A stretch of 41,272 nucleotides of DNA, taken from contig CBFDCK010000012.1 in the NCBI GenBank assembly GCA_965603285.1, positions 1-41,272 of the forward strand. Reading direction: 5' to 3'. Within the stretch, counting starts at the first letter, position 1, and every line of letters starts with the position of its first letter. Below are positions 25,710-33,290 of this stretch, piece after piece. Under the pieces are notes generated by a model. The model was not told the DNA's origin. It worked only from the letters and a program-made list of their open reading frames with translations, and ran no database searches. The translations under genes and the position numbers were made by a program. The stretch comes from JAUWPO01 sp965603285 (GTDB lineage: Bacteria; Chloroflexota; Anaerolineae; Anaerolineales; UBA4823).

Positions 25710-25735
25710 CAGGCTCATAGTAAGAGGTGAATATC

Positions 25736-26500
25736 ATGGATGAACTGGTGGGTAAAAAAGCGATTATCACCGGCGGCGCTTCAGGAATTGGGTGCGCTGC
25801 TGCTCTTCTTTTCGCACGCGCTGGTGCAGCAGTTATGATTGCCGACATCGATGATCCGCGCGGCGAGTCTATCGTTCAAGAAATACATGCAGTTGGCGGA
25901 GAAGGAATTTACGTGCATTGTGATGTTACAAAAGCCGAAGATTGTCAAAGAACAGTCCAAAAAACGATCAATTCATTCGGCGGAGTGGATATACTATTCA
26001 ACAACGCCGGCATCGTCCGGCGGGCGTCCGTGATAGATACAACTGAAGAGCAATGGGAGCGTGTGATGGCGGTGAATGTCAAATCCATCTTCCTGATGAG
26101 CAAGTACACAATCCCTCACATGGTCCAAGCTGGTGGTGGTGTGATTCTAAATACCTCATCCGGTTGGGGATTGGTCGGAGGTCGTGATGCGGTCTCGTAC
26201 TGCGCGTCAAAAGCGGCGGTGGTGAACTTGACCAGGGCAATGGCACTAGATCACGGCGCCCAAAATATCCGCGTGAACTGCATCTGCCCCGGCGATACGG
26301 ATACACCCATGCTGCGCATCGAGGCGCGCCAGCTTGGGGAAAATGAAAAAACCTTCCTGGATGATGCCGCCGACCGACCGTTACAGCGCATCGGGTCTCC
26401 ACAAGATATAGCCCAGGCAGCGCTCTACCTTTGCAGCGACGCCGCTTCATATGTAACCGGCTCAACTCTGGTAGTTGATGGGGGTGGGCTAGCAGGTTAA
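25736..26500 (+). CDS. Short-chain dehydrogenase/reductase (classical SDR)
   Basis: Protein of 254 residues. NAD(P)-binding motif TGGASGIG at about residue 12, NNAG, catalytic Ser in NTSSGWG and YCASK with Tyr and Lys. The Asp at the end of beta-2 (VMIADIDDP) favours NAD(H) over NADP(H). The C-terminus YVTGSTLVVDGGGLAG is standard. The ATG at 25736 is chosen over the in-frame GTG at 25727 because AGAGGTGA directly precedes it. The substrate cannot be read from the sequence; sugar or hydroxyacid oxidation is common in the family. Probably last gene of the nhaA-gcvP run. Confidence 0.93.
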   Translation: MDELVGKKAIITGGASGIGCAAALLFARAGAAVMIADIDDPRGESIVQEIHAVGGEGIYVHCDVTKAEDCQRTVQKTINSFGGVDILFNNAGIVRRASVIDTTEEQWERVMAVNVKSIFLMSKYTIPHMVQAGGGVILNTSSGWGLVGGRDAVSYCASKAAVVNLTRAMALDHGAQNIRVNCICPGDTDTPMLRIEARQLGENEKTFLDDAADRPLQRIGSPQDIAQAALYLCSDAASYVTGSTLVVDGGGLAG

Positions 26501-26690
26501 CACTGCCTTTATTATTAGGATTCCTTAGTAACTGCATACCCAGGGGTTAAATGTATCCATTATTTATTTTCGGGTTCGAGTCAGGTCCCATTCCGCCCAT
26601 TATTCGAAAAGGAGCTGCTTGACCTGCCTGTCGAGCAGTTTTTGGCTTCATTGCGCTTCGATCAAAGGGAGAAGTTGGATCAATTGGAGA

Positions 26691-26730
26691 CCGAAATTGG
26701 TTCAATCGATTGAAAATCAACTGATTTCGG
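26691..26730 (+). repeat. Inverted repeat next to a T-arm-like motif
   Basis: CCGAAATTGGTT (26691-26702) pairs with AACTGATTTCGG (26719-26730) over 12 positions with two G-U pairs. The 16-base loop contains the palindrome CAATCGATTG. A GGTTCGAGTCC T-arm-like sequence begins within the right arm. Confidence 0.5.
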
Positions 26731-26972
26731 TTCGAGTCCGGTTTCTAGCCATCAAATTTATTTCCTTCAGAATCACTAGGTTTGTATTTGAATCCCCGTT
26801 GGGGTACAAGTTTCAAAAAGCCTTTCCATTAATAATCTAGAACGGCTTCTATCATCTATGCTATTCAAAAATCGTGAAAAACAAAAGGAATTGGGAATGG
26901 ATATCTTAACCTTGTAGAAATTGGTAGTTCGAATTCTCTTAGGTCTATAAATTTAGACAGAATCAATTACAA

Positions 26973-26978
26973 TATAAT
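26973..26978 (+). promoter_or_regulatory. Candidate -10 box upstream of first DUF1254 gene
   Basis: Perfect TATAAT, about 69 bases before the ATG at 27047. The best -35 candidates (TTTAGA region at 26952) are spaced only 15 bases away, so the call is tentative. Confidence 0.4.
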
Positions 26979-27046
26979 CCAACAAGGAATTGAATCTTAA
27001 GATAGTCCCGCAGCCGTCAGCCCAGATAAAGAAACTAGGATTAAAA

Positions 27047-28441
27047 ATGACTGAACTCACCCCCCAAGAAGCACAACAAATCGCAGAAGAAGCCTACATT
27101 TATGGTTTACAACAGGCTGTGTTTTATGAAACCCGCTTCACTTTCACACAATTGGAGGTGGCGCCTGTATTCGCAGGCGTCAACTGCCTGACCTCAAGCT
27201 ACAAGCCGGCAGGACCGGATGACCGGGCGGTCGTTACCCCGAATGCCACCACCTTATATAGTGCGGGCTTTCTGGATCTTTCGGAGGAACCACTAGTGGT
27301 TGAACTACCGGGAATCACCGACCGTTACTACTCCTTCCAAGCCATGGACCAGTACGGCGATTATTATTTCTACGCCGGCAATCAGTTCACAGGCAAAGAG
27401 CCTCAGACGTTTATCCTGGTAGGGCCAAACTGGCCGGGGCGAGTCCCGGCTGAGTTTGCAGGGACCCAAATTGTCAAAGCGCCATCGGCAGCCGGGTTTA
27501 TGATCGCCCGAGTTGCCCTGAAAAGCTACGCCGAGGCTGAGGTGAAGGTGGTGAATGGCTATCAGGATCAGATTATCGCCACACCTCTTATCCAATGGCT
27601 GGAAAACGGACATCAGGGTGTGCCTGCCATGCAAAGGCCAAAAGTCAAGGGTAAATACGAAGTTTTTACCCGCATGCCTCAACTGGTCCAGGCCATGGTT
27701 GAAGTGCAAACCGCGATGGATTACTTCCAGCTTTTGAGCCTGACACTCAACGATCCGACCATGACCAAGCGTACCGACTCGCTAAAAGAAGCAGAGACAC
27801 TGGCCAGATTAGCCAAGATCGGATTGGCGGAGGGCTCTCGGTTTGACCCCGCTACCCTGGATCAGGAAACCAGAGCGGCGTTGGAAGCTGGTTTTGAGCA
27901 AGGCAAACAAAAGGTCAAAACGGCTGTTCGGGAAGGGATGCTGCCAATGAATGGCTGGATGGTGACAAAGGATATGGGCAATTTTGGCACCGACTATCTG
28001 ACGCGTGCCGCGATCGCGGATGCCGGTTGGGCAGGACCGGAAGCCAAATCACATATTGGTGGATTTTGCTTTGTGGATGCAGATGGGGTACAACTCAATG
28101 GCGGTTCCCGCTACACCTTAATCTTTGATACCAGTAACCTGCCGCTCTGCACCGAGTTCTGGTCTATCCCCATTTACGATAAAGAGGGTTACTTTGTCCA
28201 TAATGAAATTGACCGCTACACCGTCAACAGCTTTATGCACGAACGCGGTGAGTTTTACATAGACGATCAGGGCAAACTTACCTTCTACCTGCAGCGTGAA
28301 CGGCCAACCCACCCCAACCAGGCCAAAAATTGGCTGCCTGCACCAGAAGGAGATTTTCGTCTGGTGGCTCGCTTCTATGGCCCCAAAGCGCCGCTGATCG
28401 ATGGTTCGTACTCCATGCCGCAACCGGTACGAGTTGATTAA
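27047..28441 (+). CDS. DUF1254/DUF1214 domain protein (first copy)
   Basis: Protein of 464 residues. The N-terminal DUF1254 has AEEAYIYGLQQAVFYETRF and the conserved NATTLYSAGFLDLSEEP; the DUF1214 half has YTLIFDTSNLPLCTEFWSIP, YDKEGYFVHNEIDRYTVN and the ending NWLPAPEGDFRLVARFYGPK. The ATG at 27047 is preferred because AGGA sits seven bases before it; upstream codons in frame start only with TTG at 26990. No signal peptide is present. The family is widespread but biochemically undefined. The next gene is a divergent paralogue of much higher GC (a sampled 60-base line here has 29 G/C, there 38), suggesting separate acquisition rather than recent duplication. Confidence 0.9.
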   Translation: MTELTPQEAQQIAEEAYIYGLQQAVFYETRFTFTQLEVAPVFAGVNCLTSSYKPAGPDDRAVVTPNATTLYSAGFLDLSEEPLVVELPGITDRYYSFQAMDQYGDYYFYAGNQFTGKEPQTFILVGPNWPGRVPAEFAGTQIVKAPSAAGFMIARVALKSYAEAEVKVVNGYQDQIIATPLIQWLENGHQGVPAMQRPKVKGKYEVFTRMPQLVQAMVEVQTAMDYFQLLSLTLNDPTMTKRTDSLKEAETLARLAKIGLAEGSRFDPATLDQETRAALEAGFEQGKQKVKTAVREGMLPMNGWMVTKDMGNFGTDYLTRAAIADAGWAGPEAKSHIGGFCFVDADGVQLNGGSRYTLIFDTSNLPLCTEFWSIPIYDKEGYFVHNEIDRYTVNSFMHERGEFYIDDQGKLTFYLQRERPTHPNQAKNWLPAPEGDFRLVARFYGPKAPLIDGSYSMPQPVRVD

Positions 28442-28573
28442 TTATTAGAGAGGCAATATCCGCATCCAATGACCCGAGCAGGTGGCACTTAATGATGCCT
28501 GGACTCCGGCGCCGGTCAAGTGAATCAATTGGAAATGCTCAATGGAAAACTTTCTAAAGGAGATCAAAATACC

Positions 28574-29935
28574 ATGAGTTCAAAAGGCAAGGTGATGTCA
28601 AATGCGTATCCCTTGACGAATGAGGAGGCTACGGAAATCGCAGTTGATGCGTACGTTTACGCCTCGGCAATGGTACAGATGGAGGTTCACCGTCGGGTGC
28701 TTACCAACCAGGAGGTTTCTGATGGCAAGCAGATGCGCGGCCCGATGAACCAGTTCTATCATCTGCGCAACTTCCCGGACGCCTCCGTTCGGGAAGTCGT
28801 CGGCCCGAACTTCGACACGCTCTACTCTTTCCTTTGGTACGACGTGTCGGATGAGCCTCTTGTGATCAGCCTGCCCGAGTCTACGGGGTACTACTACCTG
28901 ATGCCCATACTCGACGCCTGGACGGATGTGTTCGCTTCGCCTGGGACGCGCACCACGGGGTCGAGAACAATCACCTTCGCGCTCGTCGCTCCAGGATGGT
29001 GTGGAACGCTCCCAGAGGGGGTCGAGAAAATCCAATCGCCTACCTGCTTTGGCTGGTTGCCAGGTCGCACGAGGGCAAGCCGCGAGACCATTCCCGATGT
29101 CAACGCATTCCAGGACCAATTGCTAGCCGCGCCGCTCAGCCGTTGGGGCGAGCCGTACACTCCCCCCGCAGGCACAGTCGACCCGAACATCGTCATGAAC
29201 ATCGCTCCCGCCCAGCAAGTGCGCGCCATGGGCGCGGCCACGTTCTGGAACCTGTTTGGCAAGCTCTGGCAGGCCAATCCGCCGCACTACTTTGACTACC
29301 CGATGCTGCATCGAATGGCACGCCTGGGACTCGTGGCATCGCAGCCAATCGAGTTCGATACGCTGCCGATCCAGAGTCGCGAAGCCTTGACCAGCGCGGT
29401 CCAGCTCGGGCAGAAGCGGATCGACGATTTCTGGACGAAGGCTGGCCGCATCCGCAACGGGTGGCGCTTCGATCTCCATCCACTCGGCAACTGGGGTACG
29501 GCCTACCTCGTGCGCGCGACTGTCGCCTGGTGGGCGATCGGGGCGAATTTCCCTGAGGATGCCTTGTATCCGGTTGGGATCGTCGACGACACAGGACAGC
29601 CGCTCGACAGCACGAACAACTATGTGCTCCGCTTCCCCAAGAACGAACTGCCTCCGGTCAATGGATTCTGGTCGCTGACCATGTATGACAGCCAGATGTT
29701 CCAGGTCGCGAACCCGATCGACCGTTACGCTATTGGCGACCGTGACGAGCTGGCGTTCAACGAGGATGACTCCCTGACGCTTTATGTTCAGCGTGAGTCG
29801 CCAGGCAAGGATAAGGAGAGCAACTGGCTACCCACCCCGCCTTCCGGCGGCTTTATCCCGATCATGCGCCTGTATGGGCCGAAGCAGGCGGTGACCGTGG
29901 GACGCTGGGACCCACCCAAATGGCATCGGGTCTGA
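28574..29935 (+). CDS. DUF1254/DUF1214 domain protein (second copy, GC-rich)
   Basis: Protein of 453 residues from the ATG at 28574, preceded by AAAGGAGA at a workable distance; the frame is also open back to a GTG at 28520. DUF1254 features: VDAYVYASAMVQMEVHRRV, GPNFDTLYSFLWYDVSDEPL. DUF1214 features: NNYVLRFPKNELPPVNGFWS, NPIDRYAIGDRDEL and NWLPTPPSGGFIPIMRLYGP. No signal peptide. It is only distantly similar to the copy upstream and markedly richer in G and C, with strong use of C/G-ending codons, consistent with horizontal transfer. Directly after the stop there is a GGAGGATAG ribosome-like sequence that now leads into a broken third copy. Confidence 0.9.
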   Translation: MSSKGKVMSNAYPLTNEEATEIAVDAYVYASAMVQMEVHRRVLTNQEVSDGKQMRGPMNQFYHLRNFPDASVREVVGPNFDTLYSFLWYDVSDEPLVISLPESTGYYYLMPILDAWTDVFASPGTRTTGSRTITFALVAPGWCGTLPEGVEKIQSPTCFGWLPGRTRASRETIPDVNAFQDQLLAAPLSRWGEPYTPPAGTVDPNIVMNIAPAQQVRAMGAATFWNLFGKLWQANPPHYFDYPMLHRMARLGLVASQPIEFDTLPIQSREALTSAVQLGQKRIDDFWTKAGRIRNGWRFDLHPLGNWGTAYLVRATVAWWAIGANFPEDALYPVGIVDDTGQPLDSTNNYVLRFPKNELPPVNGFWSLTMYDSQMFQVANPIDRYAIGDRDELAFNEDDSLTLYVQRESPGKDKESNWLPTPPSGGFIPIMRLYGPKQAVTVGRWDPPKWHRV

Positions 29936-29941
29936 GGAGGA

Positions 29942-30303
29942 TAGTCAGACCGGCGGACGCTCTCGGGTGAGCATCGCGACGCGATTTACTTCGACCTGAA
30001 CGACATGCCTACAGTGACCAGGTTCTGGGAAATGCCGCTCTATGATACCGAGGGATATTTCCACGACAACCCCATCGACCGCTATGCGCTCAACATCTAT
30101 ATGCTCGCGCGCGGCAAGCTGTACACCGAGGACGGCAAGATGGTGATCTACTCCCAGCATGGCGAGCCAGCTGACCCGAATCAGCACCAAAACTGGCTAC
30201 ACACCCCAAAGGATGGCTTCCGCTTCGCTTCCCGCTTTACGGCCCCTATACACCCCTGATCGACGGCAGCTACAACATGCCGGGCGTGGTGCGGGAGAAG
30301 TGA
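29942..30303 (+). pseudogene. Remnant of a third DUF1254/DUF1214 gene (C-terminal part, frameshifted)
   Basis: Only the DUF1214 end remains: YFDLNDMPTVTRFWEMPLYD, NPIDRYALNIYMLARGKLY and NWLHTPKDGFRFASRF. The upstream domain is missing. A GGAGG sequence just after the second copy has no start codon behind it, as expected if the 5' part was deleted. Near 30237 the frame is lost: the family's RFYGPYTPLIDGSY would be restored by one extra base, and in that shifted frame the reading continues to a TGA at 30301 with the normal family ending (NMPGVVREK). So it is 5'-truncated and carries a one-base deletion, or an assembly indel. Confidence 0.85.
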
Positions 30304-30598
30304 TGAAGGAAACTAAAGTCCTGCCGAAGGTTCTAAAAAAAAAGACCTCCGTTAAAACTTAACCCTAGGTAAATTAATGGCGATCGGATATTCTGCCTTA
30401 ACTGGGTATTTAAACAAAAAAAGGATTGGTAACGCGAGCATTACTTGACGATTCCAGATGTCAAAAGTATCATTCAGAACAGGTAAATTCCTCGTGACTA
30501 AATACCCCCATCGATGAAATCCATCAAAATCATGGGGAAGGCGGTTCGAGTCACCTCGATGAGGTCTATTGCAATTGTTTTATTTCCATATCTGAGAC
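30304..30598. other. Spacer with 19-codon basic ORF, hairpin and T-arm-like motif
   Basis: An ATG overlapping the pseudogene stop region (30302) opens a 19-residue Lys-rich ORF ending at 30361, probably chance or a truncated gene start. CCCCAT and ATGGGG flank a loop near 30506-30537. GGTTCGAGTC recurs at 30543-30552, followed by a perfect hairpin ACCTC-GAT-GAGGT at 30553-30565. No gene is recognised. Confidence 0.4.
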
Positions 30599-32002
30599 TC
30601 ACATCCTCAAATCATCCAAAAATTCGGATGCCGGGGTCACACTCGTGATCAGCAAATGCTCCCGAGCACGGGTGCAGGCGACGTAGAGGAGGTGCCGTTC
30701 GGTATTGTAGACTTCTTCCAGGTCGGATGTGTCGGTCACCTTTTCGATGCGCTCCATCAGGGGGATGACTTCATCGTCGCAGGCCATCACAACCACGGCG
30801 CGGAACTCCAGACCCTTGGCGAAATGCATGGTGCTGAGCGAGATGCTTTCGCCGGTTGTTTCTACGTTTTCATCGAGCACTCTGTATGGCAATCCAGCCC
30901 CCTCGAGAGCGGCCCTGGCGCGGGGTAGTTCGGAGGCGGAGCGCACAAAAACGCCAATTTCGTCCGGCAATACACCGGAGTGGATATGTTTCGCCAGCCA
31001 TTGGCCTACCGCTTCGTTTTCCTCTTGAACTGTGTCAAAGACAAAGATGCCCGGCATGGGGCCGTTGAAGATCGAGATGGTGGCGCTGCGCTTTTCGGTA
31101 ATGCCATCGACATCGGAGATTTCGGGGCCAAGCAAACGGTCGGCCTGGGTGCGGATCTGGTGCGTGGTGCGGTAATTGATGCGCAGGGTGCGCGAGCGGC
31201 CGCGGATATCGACCCCCAACGCCAACCATGAGAAAGGCTGCTGGAAGATTCGCTGGCCCAGATCGCCGGCGAAGAACAGGGCGTTGGGCTTGGCGCCGCC
31301 CAGGGCGGCCAGGAATCGCAGTTGGGCGATACTGATATCCTGTGACTCGTCAACGACGATAGAATCGAACGGCGCTCCCTTACTATCCCGATAGTGGGCG
31401 GCTAACTGGCTGAACATGCCCGCATAGGGCACCAACCCACGCTCATCAATACCTGCTCGCAGGCGCTCGAAAATCGACCAAAGCACCACACGGCGGCTCT
31501 CCGGCAAGCGGGTTTTGCGACCCAGGCGCAATACATCCCGGTAAGCTTCCCAGCTATCCAATTGCCAGGCATCGACGACCTGCCCCCATTCAGCGCGCAA
31601 GAATTTGAGGCTAAAGGCGTGATCGTCGATTTCAGCGGCGGCTTCTGAGAGCAGTTCGTCAATCTGCGCTGGTGAGGCGATCTTAGCCAGGCCGATATTC
31701 AGGCGGTATAACCGCTTGCAGATGGCGGTCATGGGATAGATTTCGATTTGCTCGGCGAGGCGGGGTTGTTCGCCAATGAGCACGCGCAGCTTGGCGCGCA
31801 GCAGATTGGCCAGGGCCTCGGAAAATGTGGAGAGCAAGATCCGGGCGCCGGGGTTGTCACGCGCCAGGAAGACGGCGCGGTGCAGCGCCACCACCGTTTT
31901 GCCCGTGCCCGCTGAACCGGAGACGCGCGCCGGGCCGTTAAACTCAGCCTGGACGGTGCGTTTTTGCTCGGGATGCAGGAAGACGGTCCACTTTTCCCAG
32001 GG
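30599..32002 (-). pseudogene. UvrD/Rep-type superfamily 1 helicase, N-terminus replaced (5'-truncated)
   Basis: All SF1 helicase motifs are present: Walker A SGSAGTGKTVVALHRA, motif II VVDESQDIS, motif III FFAGDLGQRIF, motif IV TLRINYRTTHQIR, motif V STMHFAKGLEFRAVVVM, motif VI LLYVACTRAREHLLITS. Homologues begin the helicase part with W-x-x-FLHP-x-Q as here (PWEKWTVFLHPEQ) but normally have one or two hundred residues before it, in many cases a RelE/ParE-like domain. Here that part is absent. The frame runs directly into a GH127 fragment, so the annotated ORF (to a GTG at 32113) is a chimera. The gene is GC-rich (38 of 60 in a sampled line), unlike its neighbours. Motor residues look intact, but expression as a working enzyme is doubtful. 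Confidence 0.85.
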
Positions 32003-32563
32003 ATAATCCGTGGCCTTGCGGGCGACATCGAGTAGAGTCGTCTTGCCGGTAGCTCGGAAGTGGACGCAGGCGGTCGTCATCAGATGCCCGAGGTTGTAAG
32101 TCTCGAAATCCACGCGCTCGGTGAACTCGCGGGCCTGCTCAATCCCTTGGCGTTGTTCAATGATGACCGGTGTGTGGATGTAGCCGTCCTAGCGTTGCGA
32201 TTCGCCGATGACCTCGATGATCTCATCCATTAAGTGGTCGAGCGTTTCGTCTTTGGTCATGCCATAGACGTAGGCGGCGGCCTCGAGCCACTTGTAGAAA
32301 TCCCCATCGTTCCACTTGGGTCCGCGGTGGTGTCCTTCAGCCCGCCCGGTGGCGATCAGGAAGTTTTGATAAGCGAAGCTGATCTCGGTACTGCTCAGTA
32401 GCTGCCAAATATTGGGGACCATGACCCTGGCGCACTGGTCGAACTTTGCAGCCTAGAATCCCTGAGTCCACTGCACATCGCTCATGTCGACACTGTGGAG
32501 CTTCACATACGGGCTTGAAGTCGTGTTCATCAGCCCCCGTCCTGGTTGGATTTTTTCTGTCAT
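32003..32563 (-). pseudogene. GH127 (DUF1680) beta-L-arabinofuranosidase-type gene, 5' part only, two in-frame TAG codons
   Basis: Reading from an ATG at 32563 gives one consistent GH127 N-terminus: KLHSVDMSDVQWTQGF, FLIATGRAEGHHRGPKWN, DFYKWLEAAAYVYGMTKDE, DGYIHTPVIIEQRQG, ETYNLGHLMTTACVHFRATG and TLLDVARKATDY. TAG interrupts it at 32455-32453, where the family has Trp, and at 32191-32189, where it usually has an acidic or polar residue before DGY. The ATG overlaps the stop of the racemase gene (TGATG), so this was the coupled last gene of that operon. After DY at about 32003 the frame continues into a helicase. Only about 187 codons of a normal 600 or more remain; the catalytic region is missing. 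Confidence 0.85.
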
Positions 32564-33225
32564 CATAAGATATCCGCCAGGTGTTGCACTGCCAGTTCAG
32601 GACTTGTTAGAATCGGCACCTTTTTATCTTCATCTGCGAGCTGGTTTACTACACGGGCCATGGATGCCTGGGCTAGTAGAATCACATCCACTTGTTGAGA
32701 CAATTCTTTGAGTGCTGAAGCGACCGATTCATCATGCAACTCAGGTTTTCCACTCATCAGAGCATCAAAAGCACCCTCACATAATCTGGATGTCAATTCA
32801 ATTTCCTTTCCGGCAAGAATCGCCCTTCGACGCACCAAATCACTGGTAGGTTCAAGCGTTGTTGATAAGGTTGCCACAACGCCGATTTTGCTGCCCATTT
32901 GAACAGCTTTATCCGCCATCGGTTGGTCAACCCGTAGAACAGGCACGTCAACCAGCGTTGCAGCAGTTTCCACGGCCGGACCAATCGATGAACAGGTTAC
33001 CAAAATAAAATCCGCGCCTGCTTCTTCCGCTGAAGCCACATAATTTACAACCCTGCGGGATGTATCTGAAGTTAATGCGCCCCGTTCAATGGTGTTTTTA
33101 ATCAGGCTGTCATCCGAAATATTGAAAACCTTTATATCCTTGCCAGCAAGATATTTATCTGTCAAGGCCTGAAATATCGGCACTAAAGTTGCCGATGTGT
33201 GGATTAATCCTAATTTTTTTGTCAT
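32563..33225 (-). CDS. Asp/Glu/hydantoin racemase-family protein
   Basis: Protein of 220 residues with AGAAAGGAAAA before the ATG. The family uses two Cys as acid and base in a cofactor-independent alpha/beta fold; here they are VTCSSIGP (Cys about 81) and TSRLCEGAFDAL in the second half. IGVVATLSTTLEPTSDLV and VPVLRVDQPM are typical internal segments. Members include aspartate/glutamate and hydantoin racemases and maleate isomerases; the substrate cannot be decided. It lies 65 bases after an aminotransferase gene and is coupled (TGATG) to the GH127 fragment, pointing to sugar- or amino-sugar-related metabolism. Confidence 0.88.
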   Translation of the reverse strand: MTKKLGLIHTSATLVPIFQALTDKYLAGKDIKVFNISDDSLIKNTIERGALTSDTSRRVVNYVASAEEAGADFILVTCSSIGPAVETAATLVDVPVLRVDQPMADKAVQMGSKIGVVATLSTTLEPTSDLVRRRAILAGKEIELTSRLCEGAFDALMSGKPELHDESVASALKELSQQVDVILLAQASMARVVNQLADEDKKVPILTSPELAVQHLADIL

Positions 33226-33290
33226 ATTAATTTTCCTTTCTGTAAAGCGTCAAAATAGGCATCATCACCAGCCTAACTGCCTTGACACAC

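Larger units (their letters stand above)
26501..27046. other. Gene-free spacer with tRNA T-arm-like and inverted repeats
   Basis: I see no convincing gene. The stretch holds two copies of GGTTCGAGTC (26573-26582, 26729-26738), the consensus core of a tRNA T-loop, and a looser third (GTAGTTCGAATTC near 26925). A 12-bp imperfect inverted repeat lies at 26691-26730. None folds into a full cloverleaf by eye. Near the end is the promoter of the next gene. Confidence 0.5.

Noticed and set aside
26540..26760. Complete tRNA genes
   Set aside because: T-loop cores are present, but T-stem, anticodon stem and acceptor stem do not pair consistently.
26619..26840. 73-codon plus-strand ORF as a gene
   Set aside because: It overlaps the inverted repeat and T-arm-like motif, and has no ribosome site or recognisable domain.
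30599..32113. New anti-phage helicase system
   Set aside because: The helicase lacks its N-terminus, is fused by rearrangement to a glycosidase fragment, and has no defence gene beside it.
32180..32460. Genome-wide reassignment of TAG
   Set aside because: The FHA and mobA genes in the same window end in TAG at the normal protein end.
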